Positions 12,099 through 24,139 of a stretch of 64,000 nt of DNA are shown here, piece after piece. Origin of the DNA: Amorphophallus konjac. Lineage: Eukaryota; Streptophyta; Magnoliopsida; Alismatales; Araceae. The stretch spans positions 1,984,001-2,048,000 of the forward strand of contig CM040129.1 in assembly GCA_022559845.1 (NCBI GenBank). Direction: 5' to 3'. Within the stretch, counting starts at the first letter, position 1. Each line of letters starts with the position of its first letter. The notes beneath the pieces were generated by a model that worked only from the letters and a program-made list of their open reading frames with translations, was not told the DNA's origin and made no database searches. A program made the position numbers and the translations under genes.

Positions 12099-12542
12099 TA
12101 GTCAAGGATGATAAAGGTAAGAGATTGCTATGCTTTATGACATGAATTCACAATGTTCAACTTATGTAAGACAGTACGTGAAAGGGTGCATGCAAACATG
12201 AGAGTGTATGCAAGCTCAACAAATGTAGTGAAATTTATTGACGGTTTCAAAGCTCCACTTCAACAAGATGCTATATGAGGATGATATGAGCACAAATATG
12301 CAAACAACTATTAATGAAATGCATGTGGAGACATATGCAAGATTACATGACTATATGACCGAGTAAGTCAAAACATGATAGAGTCACTACAGAAAGTAGG
12401 AGGGATATCACCTGATCTTCAAATTCAACTTTTGATTTTTATTCCAACTTGGCTTATGCCACTTGGTCCATGTGCCTTACCTTCTTGATTGAAAATAGAT
12501 TTCATACTTTACACTCCATGGCACACCTGCAAAACAAATTTC

Positions 12543-14219
12543 TCATTTGGCATTCTTAGGTACCCAAATCATCTTGGGTCCGTGTTGGTTAGTGGCATCT
12601 TTGGCACGTGGCTTCCACTTCTTAACAACATTCCAATCATCAATTTTCTTCACAAGAAAATAATCATACTCAACATTTCCAGATTTACCAAAGTGATGTG
12701 AGGAAACATGTGGCATTACAGTTTTCTTTCTCATTGGCTCTACTGGTTTGTGTATGTGAGCATGACGTGTTGAGTGAAAACTCATTTTCTTCATGAGTAA
12801 CCAGCATTGTGACTTTGTGTGACCTCTTTTACCACAATGATTACAATACATGGAAAGTTTTGTGGTGAATGCTTTCCTTGCATTTTTCAAACCAGCCTGA
12901 TTTCTACATGCTCTCAAATCATCATTCTTCATAATGAAACAATCATGCATCATGTGTCCAGGTTTTTCACAGTAAAGACATGAGACATTTCTTTTCTTAG
13001 ATGCATGGAAGTTTACATGAATATTTCTAGCATGCACATTCTAGACATCGACACTCTTTTTCAGATTTGATTGAGTTCTTGACATGGTGTGTGTGTGTGG
13101 GAGTGAGATGTGGAGGTGCTGGGTGCACAAGTGGTATGAACAAAAGAAGTGTGTAGCTTGCTCTCAAATTTCTTTTTGTTCACTGGATTAAAACCCAGCC
13201 CTTCTCTTCGAAAGTTCACTCTCATGCCCAGCAATTTATCCACGTTTTCTTGGCCATTCACACATTTAGACAATGAAGCATTCAAGTCAGAAATTTCTTT
13301 TTCAAGAGATGAAATGTGTAATTCAGAATTGGCAAGTTCTTCTTCACAAGTGGAAAGATTGACATTTAACACAGCATTGGTTTTCCCAAGACATTCAACT
13401 TCTTGCCTTATTTCATTCACATCTTCACACCCTTCCAAAGCCACATATTTTCCTTTTTCTAAAAATAACAATCTTTCAAACATGGCATTGTTCAACTGTT
13501 TCAATTCTTCATTTTCTTTTGCAAGTCTCTTATCATGAGCAAATTCAATTTGGCCAATGTCCATAAGACTCATTCTCTCTTTCAGCTCTTTATTTTCATT
13601 TCTCAAGGAAGAGATTTGATCTTTGTGAATTTTAATGTCAAACATGTAACCATCAATCAATTCCTTAAGGTGTGAACATTCTTTGCATGAGGAATCACTT
13701 TTATTTTGACCAGCATTCTTTTAAAAATTTTTATTTTCTAATTTTAACTTCTTGTATTTTTCAGCAAGCTCATCATATGCATTCAACAGTTCTTCATAGC
13801 CAAATTCATCTTCACAATCAGAGTCAGAATTTACCCTTGAGCTTGATTCACTTGGCTGACCACTCCCTTGTTCACTCGTGCCCGCTACAAGACATCTATC
13901 TTTAAGCTGCTCCTCAATGTCTGCCAATCCATCCAGGATTTCCTTCGCGGATCTGCAATGGGAGACAAATGGGAAACAGTTAGAATCAACTGCAGCAATA
14001 AGCAACTTCAAAACCAAGCAATTTTGATCATGCTTGTGCTTTTGAATTTCAGTCCAGAAATTTTTGTCTTTAGGCAATTCATGAGGACCATGTGAAATAA
14101 GCTTCTATAGCTTAGGTTCATATGAATTGAGTAGACTAAACATTCTACCTAACCACAAATCAAAATTACAGCCATCAAACATGCGTGGTGAGTTCAAGGT
14201 GTACATGATGGTGGTCATT
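12543..14219 (-). pseudogene. Sirevirus-type gag with zinc knuckles
   Basis: Starts at the ATG 14219-14217, about 45 bp after the primer site, with a copia-gag-like opening (PRMFDGCNFDLWLGRM). It continues through a long coiled-coil segment (13.1-13.6 kb) and ends with two intact CX2CX4HX4C zinc knuckles (CLYCEKPGHMMHDC and CNHCGKRGHTKSQC) plus a third that has lost its cysteines. It ends with GPKMIWVPK, the same tail as the gag at 49039. It is interrupted by stops near 14122 and 13718-13720 and by a stop plus one-base shift near 13061-13040, so it is inactive. Gag packages element RNA into virus-like particles. Confidence 0.8.
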
Positions 14220-14265
14220 GATCCGGATCACTCTAGATCGTTAGATCTATGAAATTAGAGTCTTA

Positions 14266-14277
14266 GCTCTGATACCA
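14266..14277 (-). other. Primer-binding site, initiator Met tRNA
   Basis: TGGTATCAGAGC on the minus strand is the standard copia primer site, complementary to the 3' end of initiator tRNA-Met. It marks the 5' end of the gag-only element; its 5' LTR should follow at once on the high side but is absent. Confidence 0.85.
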
Positions 14278-14280
14278 ATC

Positions 14281-16754
14281 TTACATGGACAAGAGTCATG
14301 AATAGTAAATATGAACATGAAATATGCAATGTTAATCAATCTTACATATTGTGTTGTTTTATATTGTGTTGTCTTTTATATCGGTCCAATATGGTGAGAT
14401 GGAATGATTCATGCTAATGTGGTTTCAACTGTTCATGGAATGAAGTTTTTATATAGAATTTTGGCATCATCAAAAAGGGGGAGATTGTTGAACCCCCTCC
14501 TCATGTATTATGTCTTATGGATTTTGATGATGACCAAATGAATTTATATGAACTGAAAATGAGCTTGTCTAACGTTTTGGAAGTGATCACATAAGGGTTT
14601 GGCGTTTAGAAGGCTCAAGAACATCATCTCAAGTAAGTGTTTTGATTTGAATTTTGACAAAGAATCTAATTCAGAAGTTATTTTCACAGGACAATCTATA
14701 TGGCCAAAGATCACCAACGTTCGAGGATGGTTGGTGAGATCAACTTCAACATATTGACTTATGAATTAGATTCTTCGTCCAAATTCAAATCAAAACACTT
14801 ACTTGAGATGATGTTCTTGAGCCTTCTAAACGCCAAACCCTTATGTGATCACTTCCAAAATGTTAGACAAGCTCATTTTCAGTTCATATAAATTCATTTG
14901 GTCATCATCAAAATCCATAAGACATAATACACGAGGAGGGGGTTCAACAATCTCCCCCTTTTTGATGATGACAAAATTCTATATAAAAACTTCATTCCAT
15001 GAACAGTTGAAACCACATTAGCATGAATCATTCCATCTCACCATATTGGACCGATATAAAAGATAACACAATATAAAACAACACAATATGTAGGATTGAT
15101 TAACATTGCATATTTTTACAAGGTCTTCCCGACAACAAATTGTAAGGGGAGCAAAGTCTGAAATGCAAATAGCAAGATGCAATGTATGAGACTCAACTGA
15201 ACACAACTGAAATGCAAACTGAAATGCAACAAGCCTCTAATATTTCCACAAGGTCTTGCCTTACATGAACAGTAAAAAGACTATTTGGCTACTTATATGT
15301 ATTGTGTGATGTATGCATGCGTATGCTTTCCTCATTTTCCTAGTTCATTAGCAATGTTGCATTTTAGTCTTGTTGCATTTCGGTTTGCATTTCAGTTGTG
15401 TTCAGTTGACTCTCATACATTGCATCTTGCTATTTGCATTTCAGACTTTGCTCCCCTTACAATTTGTTGTCGGCAAGACCTTGTGGAAATATGCAATGTT
15501 AATCAATCTTACATATTGTGTTGTTTTATATTGTGTTGTCTTTTATATCGGTCCAATATGGTGAGATGGAACGACTGTGCTCGGATGTGGTACGATCTTG
15601 AACTCCACGTAGCCAACCAGTAGGATGTCGATTTGGAGGCTTGAATCCCACTTCTTTCCTTCACTTTCACGCACACAACAAGGTGGAAGAAGAGTTGTGG
15701 CTTCTGGTTGCGACCTGCACTCACAAGGGTTAGAGCAAAAACCCAAAATCAGAAGATACGAATTATTTCTTAGGGTTTTCATCTCAATAAAATGATATAT
15801 ATGCTAAGGGCGGTCAAGGGATGTCTAGGGGACAAGATCCGCACATCAAGGAGTGGTTTAGGGACAGCCACACAAGTGTGGTTTGACATTAAGCTTGCTT
15901 GGACAAGAGTCCACAATCACGGCGCCGCCCAGACTGGAAAGGGTCGACCCTTGGGGTCGACCCTCGTGAGAGGCCAGAAGGGCCAGACGGCATGGGTCGA
16001 CCCTTGGGGTCGACCCTCTCAGGAACCCTTGCTGGTTTCACAAAATTTGCATCTGGAGTTTTTAGGGGTCGACCCTTGGGGTCGACCCTCGTGTGAATGG
16101 GTCGACCCTTGGGGTCGACCCTTGCAGGTCTTGTGAAAGGGCCCGCCGGGTTCACAAATTAAATCGCCAGGGGGCGTCCCTTGGGGTCGACCCTTGCAGC
16201 TAGGGGTCGACCCAATGGGTCGACCCTTTCAGCTAAAGATGAAAAGGTATTGATAAAAAGAACCAGGGGGCCTAGGGGTCAACCCAAGGGGTCGACCCGT
16301 GTTCCAGAACATCCAAGATATTGATTGCAAGACTCACTAAGTCCAAGAACAAGTCTAGGGGTTCAAGATGGTTTTTAAAGCATGAGAGGAAATGAAATTC
16401 AAACCATTTAAACATAGATGAGTCCTAAATCAATTTAATCCTTGAGATCAAAATAATGAACTTCAAACCACACATTCATAAGTCAATATGTTGAAGTTGA
16501 TCTCACCAACCATCCTCGAACGTTGATAATCTTTGGCCATATAGATTGTCCTGTGAAAATAACTTCTGAATTAGATTCTTCGTCCAAATTCAAATCAAAA
16601 CACTTACTTGAGATGATGTTCTTGAGCCTTCTAAACGCCAAACCCTTATGTGATCACTTCCAAAACATTAGACAAGCTCATTTTCAGTTCATATAAATTC
16701 ATTTGGTCATCATCAAAATCCATAAGACATAATACATGATGAGGGAGTTCAACA
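14281..16754. repeat. Inverted patchwork of Sirevirus 3' ends
   Basis: Pieces alternate in direction. 14325-14764 (+) is post-env sequence, polypurine tract and LTR head (LTR start 14486). 14765-15240 (-) is the same in reverse (LTR start 14949). 15241-15572 (+) is post-env sequence again. 15573-16754 (-) is an LTR lacking its distal end, with its head at 16754. The join near 14765 lies at shared TGAATTAG-like bases. Pieces 14325-14670 and 14765-15110 could fold into a stem of about 345 bp. Confidence 0.7.
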
Positions 16755-17209
16755 ATCTCCCCCTTTTTGATGATGACAAAATTCTATATAAAAACTTCAT
16801 TCCATGAACAGTTGAAACCACATTAGCATGAATCATTCCATCTCACCATATTGGACCGATATAAAAGACAACACAATATAAAACAACACAATATGTAAGA
16901 TTGATTAACATTGCATATTTCCACAAGGTCTTGCCGACAACAAATTGTAAGGGGAGCAAAGTCTGAAATGCAAATAGCAAGATGCAATGTATGAGACTCA
17001 ACTGAACACAACTAAAATGCAAACTGAAATGCAACAAGACTAAAATGCAACATTGCTAATGAACTAGGAAAATGAGGAAAGCATACGCATGCATACATCA
17101 CACAATACATATAAGTAGCCGAATAGTCTTTTCTCCCCCTTTGGCAGCATCAAAAAGGAGGGGGTGAAATAAGGATAACAACTGTACCAAATAGAAGGAG
17201 CATCATAGT
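16755..17209 (-). other. Polypurine tracts and post-env spacer
   Basis: Minus-strand AAAAAGGGGGAGAT directly upstream of the LTR head at 16754, and a second tract near 17131-17142. No coding sequence is supported; the short frame here is a fixed part of this spacer in every copy. Confidence 0.6.
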
Positions 17210-17645
17210 CTATTCATTATTATCATCCGGAGTGGAGGGACTTGGGTGACGCCTAATATATGCCGAAATTTCGTCCAGCAGGTGGGTTTGGTCGGCCAAA
17301 GCGCCAGTGACGTATTGAGAGTGCTCTTGGTGAGAGAGTTTCAGATCTGAGAGTTCAAGTTGCATAGCTGCCATGGTCTCCCCATACTCGTCTAACCGAT
17401 CATCAATGGTATCCAATCGATCCATGATTAGCTGAACCGCCTCGGAAGGCATGTCCTCAACAGGAATATGTGGCTGTTGCATACCGGCATGTGCATCATC
17501 GTCATCCTCCTCCTCAGAACTGATTTCATGTGCAACACTTTTCAATGTCCGGACCAGGGTACCATCTCGTAGTTCATAGCCCATATTATGGCAAATAGAA
17601 TGAACAATAAATATATCAGCCTCTCTAATGTCCTGAGAAGATTCT
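17210..17645 (-). pseudogene. Env-like ORF, C-terminal fragment
   Basis: The last ~145 residues of the env-like protein, including EEEDDDDAHAGMQQ and the coiled-coil-like tail, ending at the standard stop. It breaks off at 17645 where a short unrelated linker and then a plus-strand LTR fragment begin. Confidence 0.7.
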
Positions 17646-17692
17646 TGCTATTGAATTGAGGGTTTGGGTACTCTCTCAATTCCCAAGGGTCG

Positions 17693-18185
17693 ACCTCGAA
17701 AATGAGCTTGTCTAACATTTTGGAAGTGATCACATAAGGGTTTGGCGTTTAGAAGGCTCAAGAACATCATCTCAAGTAAGTGTTTTGATTTGAATTTGGA
17801 CGAAGAATCTAATTCAGAAGTTATTTTGACCGGACAATCTATATGTCCAAAGATTACCAACGTTCGAGGATGGTTGGTGAGATCAACTTCAACATATTGA
17901 CTTATGAATGTGTGGTTTGAGTTCATTATTTTGATCTCAAGGATTAAATTGATTTAGGACTCATCTATGTTTAAATGGTTTGAATTTCATTTCCTCTCAT
18001 GCTTTAAAAACCATCTTGAACCCCTAGACTTGTTCTTGGACTTAGTGAGTCTTTCAATCAATATCTTGGATGTTATGGAACAAGGGTCGACCCCTTGGGT
18101 TGACCCCTAGGCCCCCTGGTTCTTTTTGTCAAGACCTTTTCATCTCTAGCTGAAAGGGTCATCCCATTGGGTCGACCCCCAGCTT
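17693..18185 (+). repeat. Sirevirus-type LTR fragment
   Basis: Matches the LTR from just after its head (AATGAGCTTGTCTAAC) to the first palindromes, in plus orientation, then joins directly to env-like sequence at about 18186. Neither terminus is present. Confidence 0.7.
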
Positions 18186-18204
18186 CAAGGTACTCCGACC
18201 TCGA

Positions 18205-19227
18205 GTGGTATCATTTGTCAATCTTAACCGCCATCTTCCGAGTTTAGTGGATGTTCTCTGCAGTCATCCAAATTTGGATTCCTTCATGTCTGAACATCGA
18301 CGTATTTATCCGAGTTTGGTGCATCAATTTTATAGCAACCTCACCATGTCCGGGGAACATCCGATTACTATGGTTAATGGCCAACGGGTTATACTCTCCA
18401 CTGAATTTTTGGGAATGGCATTTAATCTCCCCCATGAAGGCTTTACATTTGGAGATATTGTGGTTCCTGACGAGACTGTTTATCAAATGATGACATCTGA
18501 AGAAAGAGGTGCACATTCACTTGCTGGGTTAAACGCACATCATTTTCCTCCCCTGCAGCATATATTACACAGGATGATCACTACTATCCTGCTCCCAAGA
18601 GGAGGAGGCCATGACAAAGTGACCGAGATCCATATGTTCTTATTTTACTGTCTCATGGGTGGTCTTCCAGTTAATTTTCAAGCAATGTTTTTAGCTCATA
18701 TGTGGAACAGCATGAAGCACAAGAATAGAACTCTTCCTTATGCCGCCGCACTTACTGCTATATGTGCACACCAGGACATCAACCTCTCAAGAGAATCTTC
18801 TCAGGACATTAGAGAGGATGATATATTTACTGTTCATTCTATTTGCCATAATATGGGCTATGAACTACGAGATGGTACCTTGGTCCGGACATTGAAAAAT
18901 GCTGCACATGAAATCAGTTCTGAGGAGGAGGATGACGATGATGCACAGGCCGGTATGCAACAGCCACATATTCCTGTTGAGGACATGCCTTCCGAGGCGG
19001 TTCAGCTAATCATGGATCGATTGGATACCATTGATGATCGGTTAGACGAGTATGGGGAGACCATGGCAGCTATGCAACTTGAACTCTCAGATCTAAAACT
19101 CTCTCACCAGGAGCACTCTCAATACGTCACTGACGCTTTGGCCGACCAAACCCACCTACTGGACGAAATTTTGGCATATATTAGGCGTCACCCAAGTCCC
19201 TCCACTCCGGATGATAATGATGAATAG
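18205..19227 (+). pseudogene. Env-like ORF lacking its N-terminus
   Basis: Open for 340 codons without a stop. It resembles the 'putative plant transposon protein' domain: LDSFMSEHRRIYPSLVHQFY, then a VNGQRVILSTEFLGMAFNLP-type block. The acidic region and coiled-coil-like tail follow. Compared with the copy at 22942-24072 it lacks about 38 N-terminal residues, replaced at 18186 by LTR sequence, so its ATG is internal. No signal peptide or membrane segment is evident. It is followed by two polypurine tracts and a 3' LTR, the standard Sirevirus 3' order. Confidence 0.75.
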
Positions 19228-19682
19228 ACTATGATGCTCCTTCTATTTGGCACAGTTGTTATCCTTATTTCACCCCCTACTTTTTGATGCTGCCAAAGGG
19301 GGAGAAAAGACTATTCGGCTACTTATATGTATTTTGTGATGTATGCATACGTACGCTTTCCTCATTTTCCTAGTTCATTAGCAATGTTGCATTTTAGTCT
19401 TGTTGCATTTCAGTTTGCATTTCAGTTGTGTTCAGTTGAGTCTCATACATTGCATCTTGCTATTTGCTTTTCAGACTTTGCTCCCCTTACAATTTGTTGT
19501 CGGCAAGACCTTGTGGAAATATGCAATGTTAATCAATCTTACATATTGTGTTGTTTTATATTGTGTTGTCTTTTATATCGGTCCAATATGGTGAGATGGA
19601 ATGATTCATGCTAATGTGGTTTCAACTATTCATGGAATGAAGTTTTTATATAGAATTTTGTCATCATCAAAAAGGGGGAGAT
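19228..19682 (+). other. Post-env spacer with two polypurine tracts
   Basis: Contains CAAAGGGGGAGAAAAG near 19294-19309 and AAAAAGGGGGAGAT directly before the LTR start at 19683. The spacer between them is kept in all env copies of the window. Confidence 0.75.
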
Positions 19683-21446
19683 TGTTGAACCCCCTCCTCA
19701 TATATTATGTCTTATGGATTTTGATGATGACCAAATGAATTTATATGAACTGAAAATGAGCTTGTCTAACGTTTTGGAAGTGATCACATAAGGGTTTGGC
19801 ATTTAGAAGGCTCAAGAACATCATCTCAAGTAAGTGTTTTGATTTGAATTTGGACGAAGAATCTAATTCAGAAGTTATTTTGACAGGACAATCTATATGG
19901 CCAAAGATTACCAACGTTCGAGGACGGTTGGTGAGATCAACTTCAACATATTAACTTATGAATGTGTGGTTTGAAGTTCATTATTTTGATCTCAAGGATT
20001 AAATTGATTTAGGACTCATCTATGTTTAAATGGTTTGAATTTCATTTCCACTCATGCTTTAAAAACCATCTTGAACCCCTAGACTTGTTCTTGGACTTAG
20101 TGAGTCTTTCAATCAATATCTTGGATGTTCTGGAACACGGGTCGACCCCTTGGGTTGACCCCTAGGCCCCCTGGTTCTTTTTATCAAGACATTTTCATCT
20201 CTAGCTGAAAGGGTCGACCCCAAGGGTCGCCCCCTTGCGATTTAATTTGTGAACCCGGCGGGCCCTTTCACAAGACCTGCAAGGGTCGACCCCAAGGGTC
20301 GACCCATTCACACGAGGGTCGACCCCAAGGGTCGACCCCTGAAAACTCCAGATGCAAATTTTATGAAACCAGCAAGGGTTCCTGAGAGGGTCGACCCCAA
20401 GGGTCGACCCATGCCGTCTGGCCCTTCTGGCCTCTCACGAGGGTCGACCCCAAGGGTCGACGGGTCGACCCTTTCTGGTCTGGGCGACGCCGTGATTGTG
20501 GACTCTTGTCCATGCGAGCTTAATGTCAAACCACACTTGTATGGCTGTCCCTAAACCACTTCTTGATGAGCGGATCTTGTCCTCTAGACATCCCTTGACC
20601 GCCCTTATCCTATATATCATCCTATTGAGATGAAAACCCTAAGAAATAATCCGCATCCTCTAATTTGGGGTTTTTGCTCTAACCCTTGTGAGTGCAGGTC
20701 GCAACCAGCAGCCACAACTCTTCTTCCACCTTGTTGTGTGCGTGAAAGTGAAGGAAAGAAGAGGGATTCAAGCCTCCAAATCGACATCCTGCTGGTTGGC
20801 TGCGTGGAGTTCAAGATCGTACCGCATCCGAGCACAATCATCAAGAACGATCATCGGGCTGCACCAAGTGTTCGACGAAATTCGCTGAAGTGATAGGGGG
20901 AGCACCGATCAGGATAAATCACTTTCTAAACTTATCATTCTGAATCATTTAGCTTGATCTTGAATATTTGTGTAATCATAACTTTAGATTCTTGTGTGTG
21001 GTGTTCGTGTTCAGAAACACAAACGCGCGTGTGTGTATGTGCGCATGTGTGCATTTGGCTACCAGATCGGAAGCCGTGTGTGTGTGTGTGTGTGTTTGCT
21101 GTTCTAAACATCGTCTGTGTGTGATTTACTCGTTAGTGAAGTTTTAATCCTCAAGTGTGAGGGGTGGACGTAGGGGACACGGCTGTGTAACCGAACCACC
21201 TAAAAAATCCGTGTGTCTCATGTGCTGTGGATTTTTCGATTCTTGTCGAGTGGGTTTCACGGTGATTTGAGAGATCACTACAACAGCTATTCAAAAACAT
21301 TCCGCACGCATTCACAAGTGTGATCCTGTTCATGCGAGTATTAGTGGTTGTTTGTTTAATCAGCATTGTTTTCTTAAGAGAAGTAAAATTTTATTAGCCA
21401 ATCAATTCACCCCTCCCCTCTTGATTGCCACATTTGGGACTCAACA
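19683..21446 (+). repeat. Sirevirus-type LTR (complete, plus strand)
   Basis: TGTTGAACCC at 19683 to ...GACTCAACA at 21446, 1764 bp. It holds a palindrome array (about 20140-20471), TATATAT (20611-20617, 140 bp after the array) and (GT)n near 21074-21096. It is preceded by a polypurine tract, so it is the 3' LTR of the plus-strand env fragment. Confidence 0.85.
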
Positions 21447-21464
21447 ATTCAAACATATTTACTC

Positions 21465-22486
21465 ATAAGGGCGGTCAGGGGATGTCTAGGGGACAAGATC
21501 CGCACATCAAGGAGTGGTTTAGGGATAGCCACACAAGTGTGGTTTGACATTAAGCTCGCATGGACAAGAGTCCACAATCACGGCGCCGCCCAGACCGGAA
21601 AGGGTCGACCCTTGGGGTCGACCCTCGTGAGAGGCCAGAAGGGCCAGACGGCATGGGTCGACCCTTGGGGTCGACCCACCTAGGAACCTTTGCTGGTTTC
21701 ATAAAATTTGCATCTGGAGTTTTCAGGGGTCGACCCTTGGGGTCGACCCTCTCAGGAACCCTTGCTGGTTTCATAAAATTTGCATCTGGAGTTTTTAGGG
21801 GTCGACCCTTGGGGTCGACCTCGTGTGAATGGGTCAACCCTTGGGGTCGACCCTTGCAGGTCTTGTGAAAGAGCCCGCCGGGTTCACAAATTAAATCGCC
21901 AGGGGGCGACCCTTGGGGTCGACCCTTGCAGCTGGGGGTCGACCCAATGGGTCGACCCTTTCAGCTAGAGATGAAAAGGTCTTGATAAAAAGAACCAGGG
22001 GGCCTAGGGGTCAACCCAAGGGGTCGACCCGTGTTCCAGAACATCCAAGATATTGATTGAAAGACTCACTAAGTCCAAGAACAAGTCTAGGGGTTCAAGA
22101 TGGTTTTTAAAGCATGAGAGGAAATGAAATTCAAACCATTTAAACATAGATGAGTCCTAAATCAATTTAATCCTTGAGATCAAAATAATGAACTTCAAAC
22201 CACACATTCATAAGTCAATATGTTGAAGTTGATCTCACCAACCGTCCTCGAACGTTGGTAATCTTTGGCCATATAGATTGTCTTGTGAAAATAACTTCTG
22301 AATTAGATTCTTCGTCCAAATTCAAATCAATACACTTACTTGAGATGATGTTCTTGAGCCTTCTAAACGCCAAACCCTTATGTGATCACTTCCAAAACGT
22401 TAGACAAGCCCATTTTCAGTTCATATAAATTCATTTGGTCATCATCAAAATTCATAAGACATAATACATGAGGAGGGGGTTCAACA
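21465..22486 (-). repeat. Sirevirus-type LTR head (truncated)
   Basis: Minus-strand LTR starting at 22486 with a polypurine tract beyond it, palindromes at 21602-21965, and truncation at about 21465, just before the TATA region. With 19683-21446 it forms a tail-to-tail inverted pair separated by about 20 bp. Confidence 0.8.
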
Positions 22487-22941
22487 ATCTCCCCCTTTTT
22501 GATGATGACAAAATTCTATATAAAAACTTCATTCCATGAACAGTTGAAACCACATTAGCATGAATCATTCCATCTCACCATATTGGTCCTATATAAAAGA
22601 CGACACAATATAAAACAACACAATATGTAAGATTGATTAACATTGCATATTTCCACAAGGTCTTGCCGACAACAAATTGTAAGGGGAGCAAAGTCTGAAA
22701 TGCAAATAGCAAGATGCAATGTATGAGACTCAACTGAACACAACTGAAATGCAAACTGAAATGCAACAAGACTAAAATGCAACATTGCTAATGAACTAGG
22801 AAAATGAGGAAAGCATACGCACGCATACATCACACAATACATATAAGTAGCCGAATAGTCTTTTCTCCCCCTTTGGCAGCACCAAAAAGGAGGGGGTGAA
22901 ATAAGGATAACAACTGTGCCAAATAGAAGGAGCATCATAGT

Positions 22942-24072
22942 CTATTCATCATTATCATCCGGAGTGGAGGGACTTGGGTGACGCCTAATATATGCCAAAA
23001 TTTCGTCCAGCAGGTGGGTTTGGTCGGCCAAAGTGTCAGTGACGTATTGAGAGTGCTCCTGGTGAGACAGTTCCAGATCTGAGAGTTCTAGTTGCATAGC
23101 TGCCATGGTCTCCCCATACTCGTCTAACCGATCATCAATGGTATCCAATCGATCCATGATTAGCTGAACGGCCTCGGAAGGCATGTCCTCAACAGGAATA
23201 TGTGGCTGTTGCATACCGGCCTATGCATCATCGTCATCCTCCTCCTCAGAACTGATTTCAGGTGCAGCACTTTTCAATGCCCGGACCAAGTTACCATCTC
23301 GTAGTTCATAGCCCATATTATGGCAAATAGAATGAACAGTAAATATATCAGCCTCTCTAATGTCCTGAGAAGATTCTTTTGAGAGGTTGATGTCCAGGTG
23401 TGCAAATATAGTAGTAAGTGCGGCGGCATAAGGAAGAGTTCTGTTCTTGTGCTTCATGCTGTTACACATATGAGCTAAAAACATTGCTGGAAAATTAACT
23501 GGAAGGCCACCCATGAGACAGTAAAATAAGAACATATGGAGCTCGGTCACTTTGTCATGGCCTCCTCCTCTTGGGAGCAGGATAGTAGTGATCATCCTGT
23601 GTAATATATGCTGCAGGGGAGGGAAATGATTTGCGTTTAACCCAGCAAGTGAATGTGCACCTCTTTCTTCAGATGTCATCATTTGATAAATAGTCTCGTC
23701 AGGAACCACAATATCTCCAAATGTAAAGCCTTCAAGAGGGAGATTAAATGCCATTCCCAAAAATTCAGCGGAGAGTATAACCCGTTGGCCATTAACCATA
23801 GTAATCGGATGTTCCCCGGACATGGTGAGGTTGCTATAAAATTGATGCACCAAACTCGGATAAATATGTCGATGTTCAGACATGAAGGAATCCAAATTTG
23901 GCTGACTGCAGAGAACATTCACTAAACTCGGAAGATGGCGGTTAAGATTGACAAATGATACCGCTCGAGGTCGGAGTACCTTGCGGTCCAAAACCTTGCT
24001 TGAAGGCGCTGATACTCTGCCATGTGCAGCCGCCCTACCACGGCGTGCCATGGCCGCACTAGACTCCCCCAT
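22942..24072 (-). pseudogene. Env-like ORF, most complete copy
   Basis: About 375 codons from the ATG at 24072 (MGESSAAMARRGRAA) to the stop at 22942. There is one in-frame TAG at 23221-23223, in the acidic stretch, consistent with CAG to TAG. The N-terminal basic segment (ARRGRAAAHGR) precedes the plant-transposon-like domain and a coiled-coil-like tail. Its 5' leader is cut by the Tat element at 24140. Joining the flanks at the GTATA duplication restores a leader that runs back to a TATA box at 45263-45269. The role of this protein in Sireviruses is unknown. Confidence 0.75.
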
Positions 24073-24134
24073 GCTGCGAGAGAACGCCTCTTCGGGGCAA
24101 TCTAAAACACAAACCGAAAGAACCCACCGATGGG

Positions 24135-24139
24135 GTATA
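24135..24139. repeat. Target-site duplication GTATA (left copy)
   Basis: GTATA directly before the LTR start TGTTGACACC; the same five bases follow the 3' LTR at 45018-45022. Confidence 0.9.

Larger units (their letters stand above)
8853..12480 (-). other. Long non-coding 3' region with multiple polypurine tracts
   Basis: AT-rich, no supported CDS. On the minus strand it holds repeated purine runs at about 8853-8866, 9094-9105, 9147-9158, 9581-9587, 10366-10374 and 10392-10400. This is the multi-PPT signature of Sireviruses. It also carries two structured modules (11093-11199 and 11992-12098). Pol would normally lie between gag and this region, but no trace of it is seen. Confidence 0.65.
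6144..14277 (-). mobile_element. Gag-only Sirevirus-related element
   Basis: Minus-strand order: initiator-Met primer site (14277-14266), gag (14219-12543), a long non-coding region with several polypurine tracts (12480-8853), and a 3' LTR (8852-6144). No protease, integrase, RT or RNase H motif appears between gag and LTR, so it depends on others for movement. The 5' LTR is missing: the sequence jumps at about 14281 to another family's 3' end. The end at 6144 lacks the expected TGTTGA terminus, so a few bases of the 3' LTR are gone as well. Confidence 0.7.

Noticed and set aside
14266..14277. Possible tRNA gene near TGGTATCAGAGC (also 51665)
   Set aside because: Only the primer complement is present; no cloverleaf or pol III boxes surround it.
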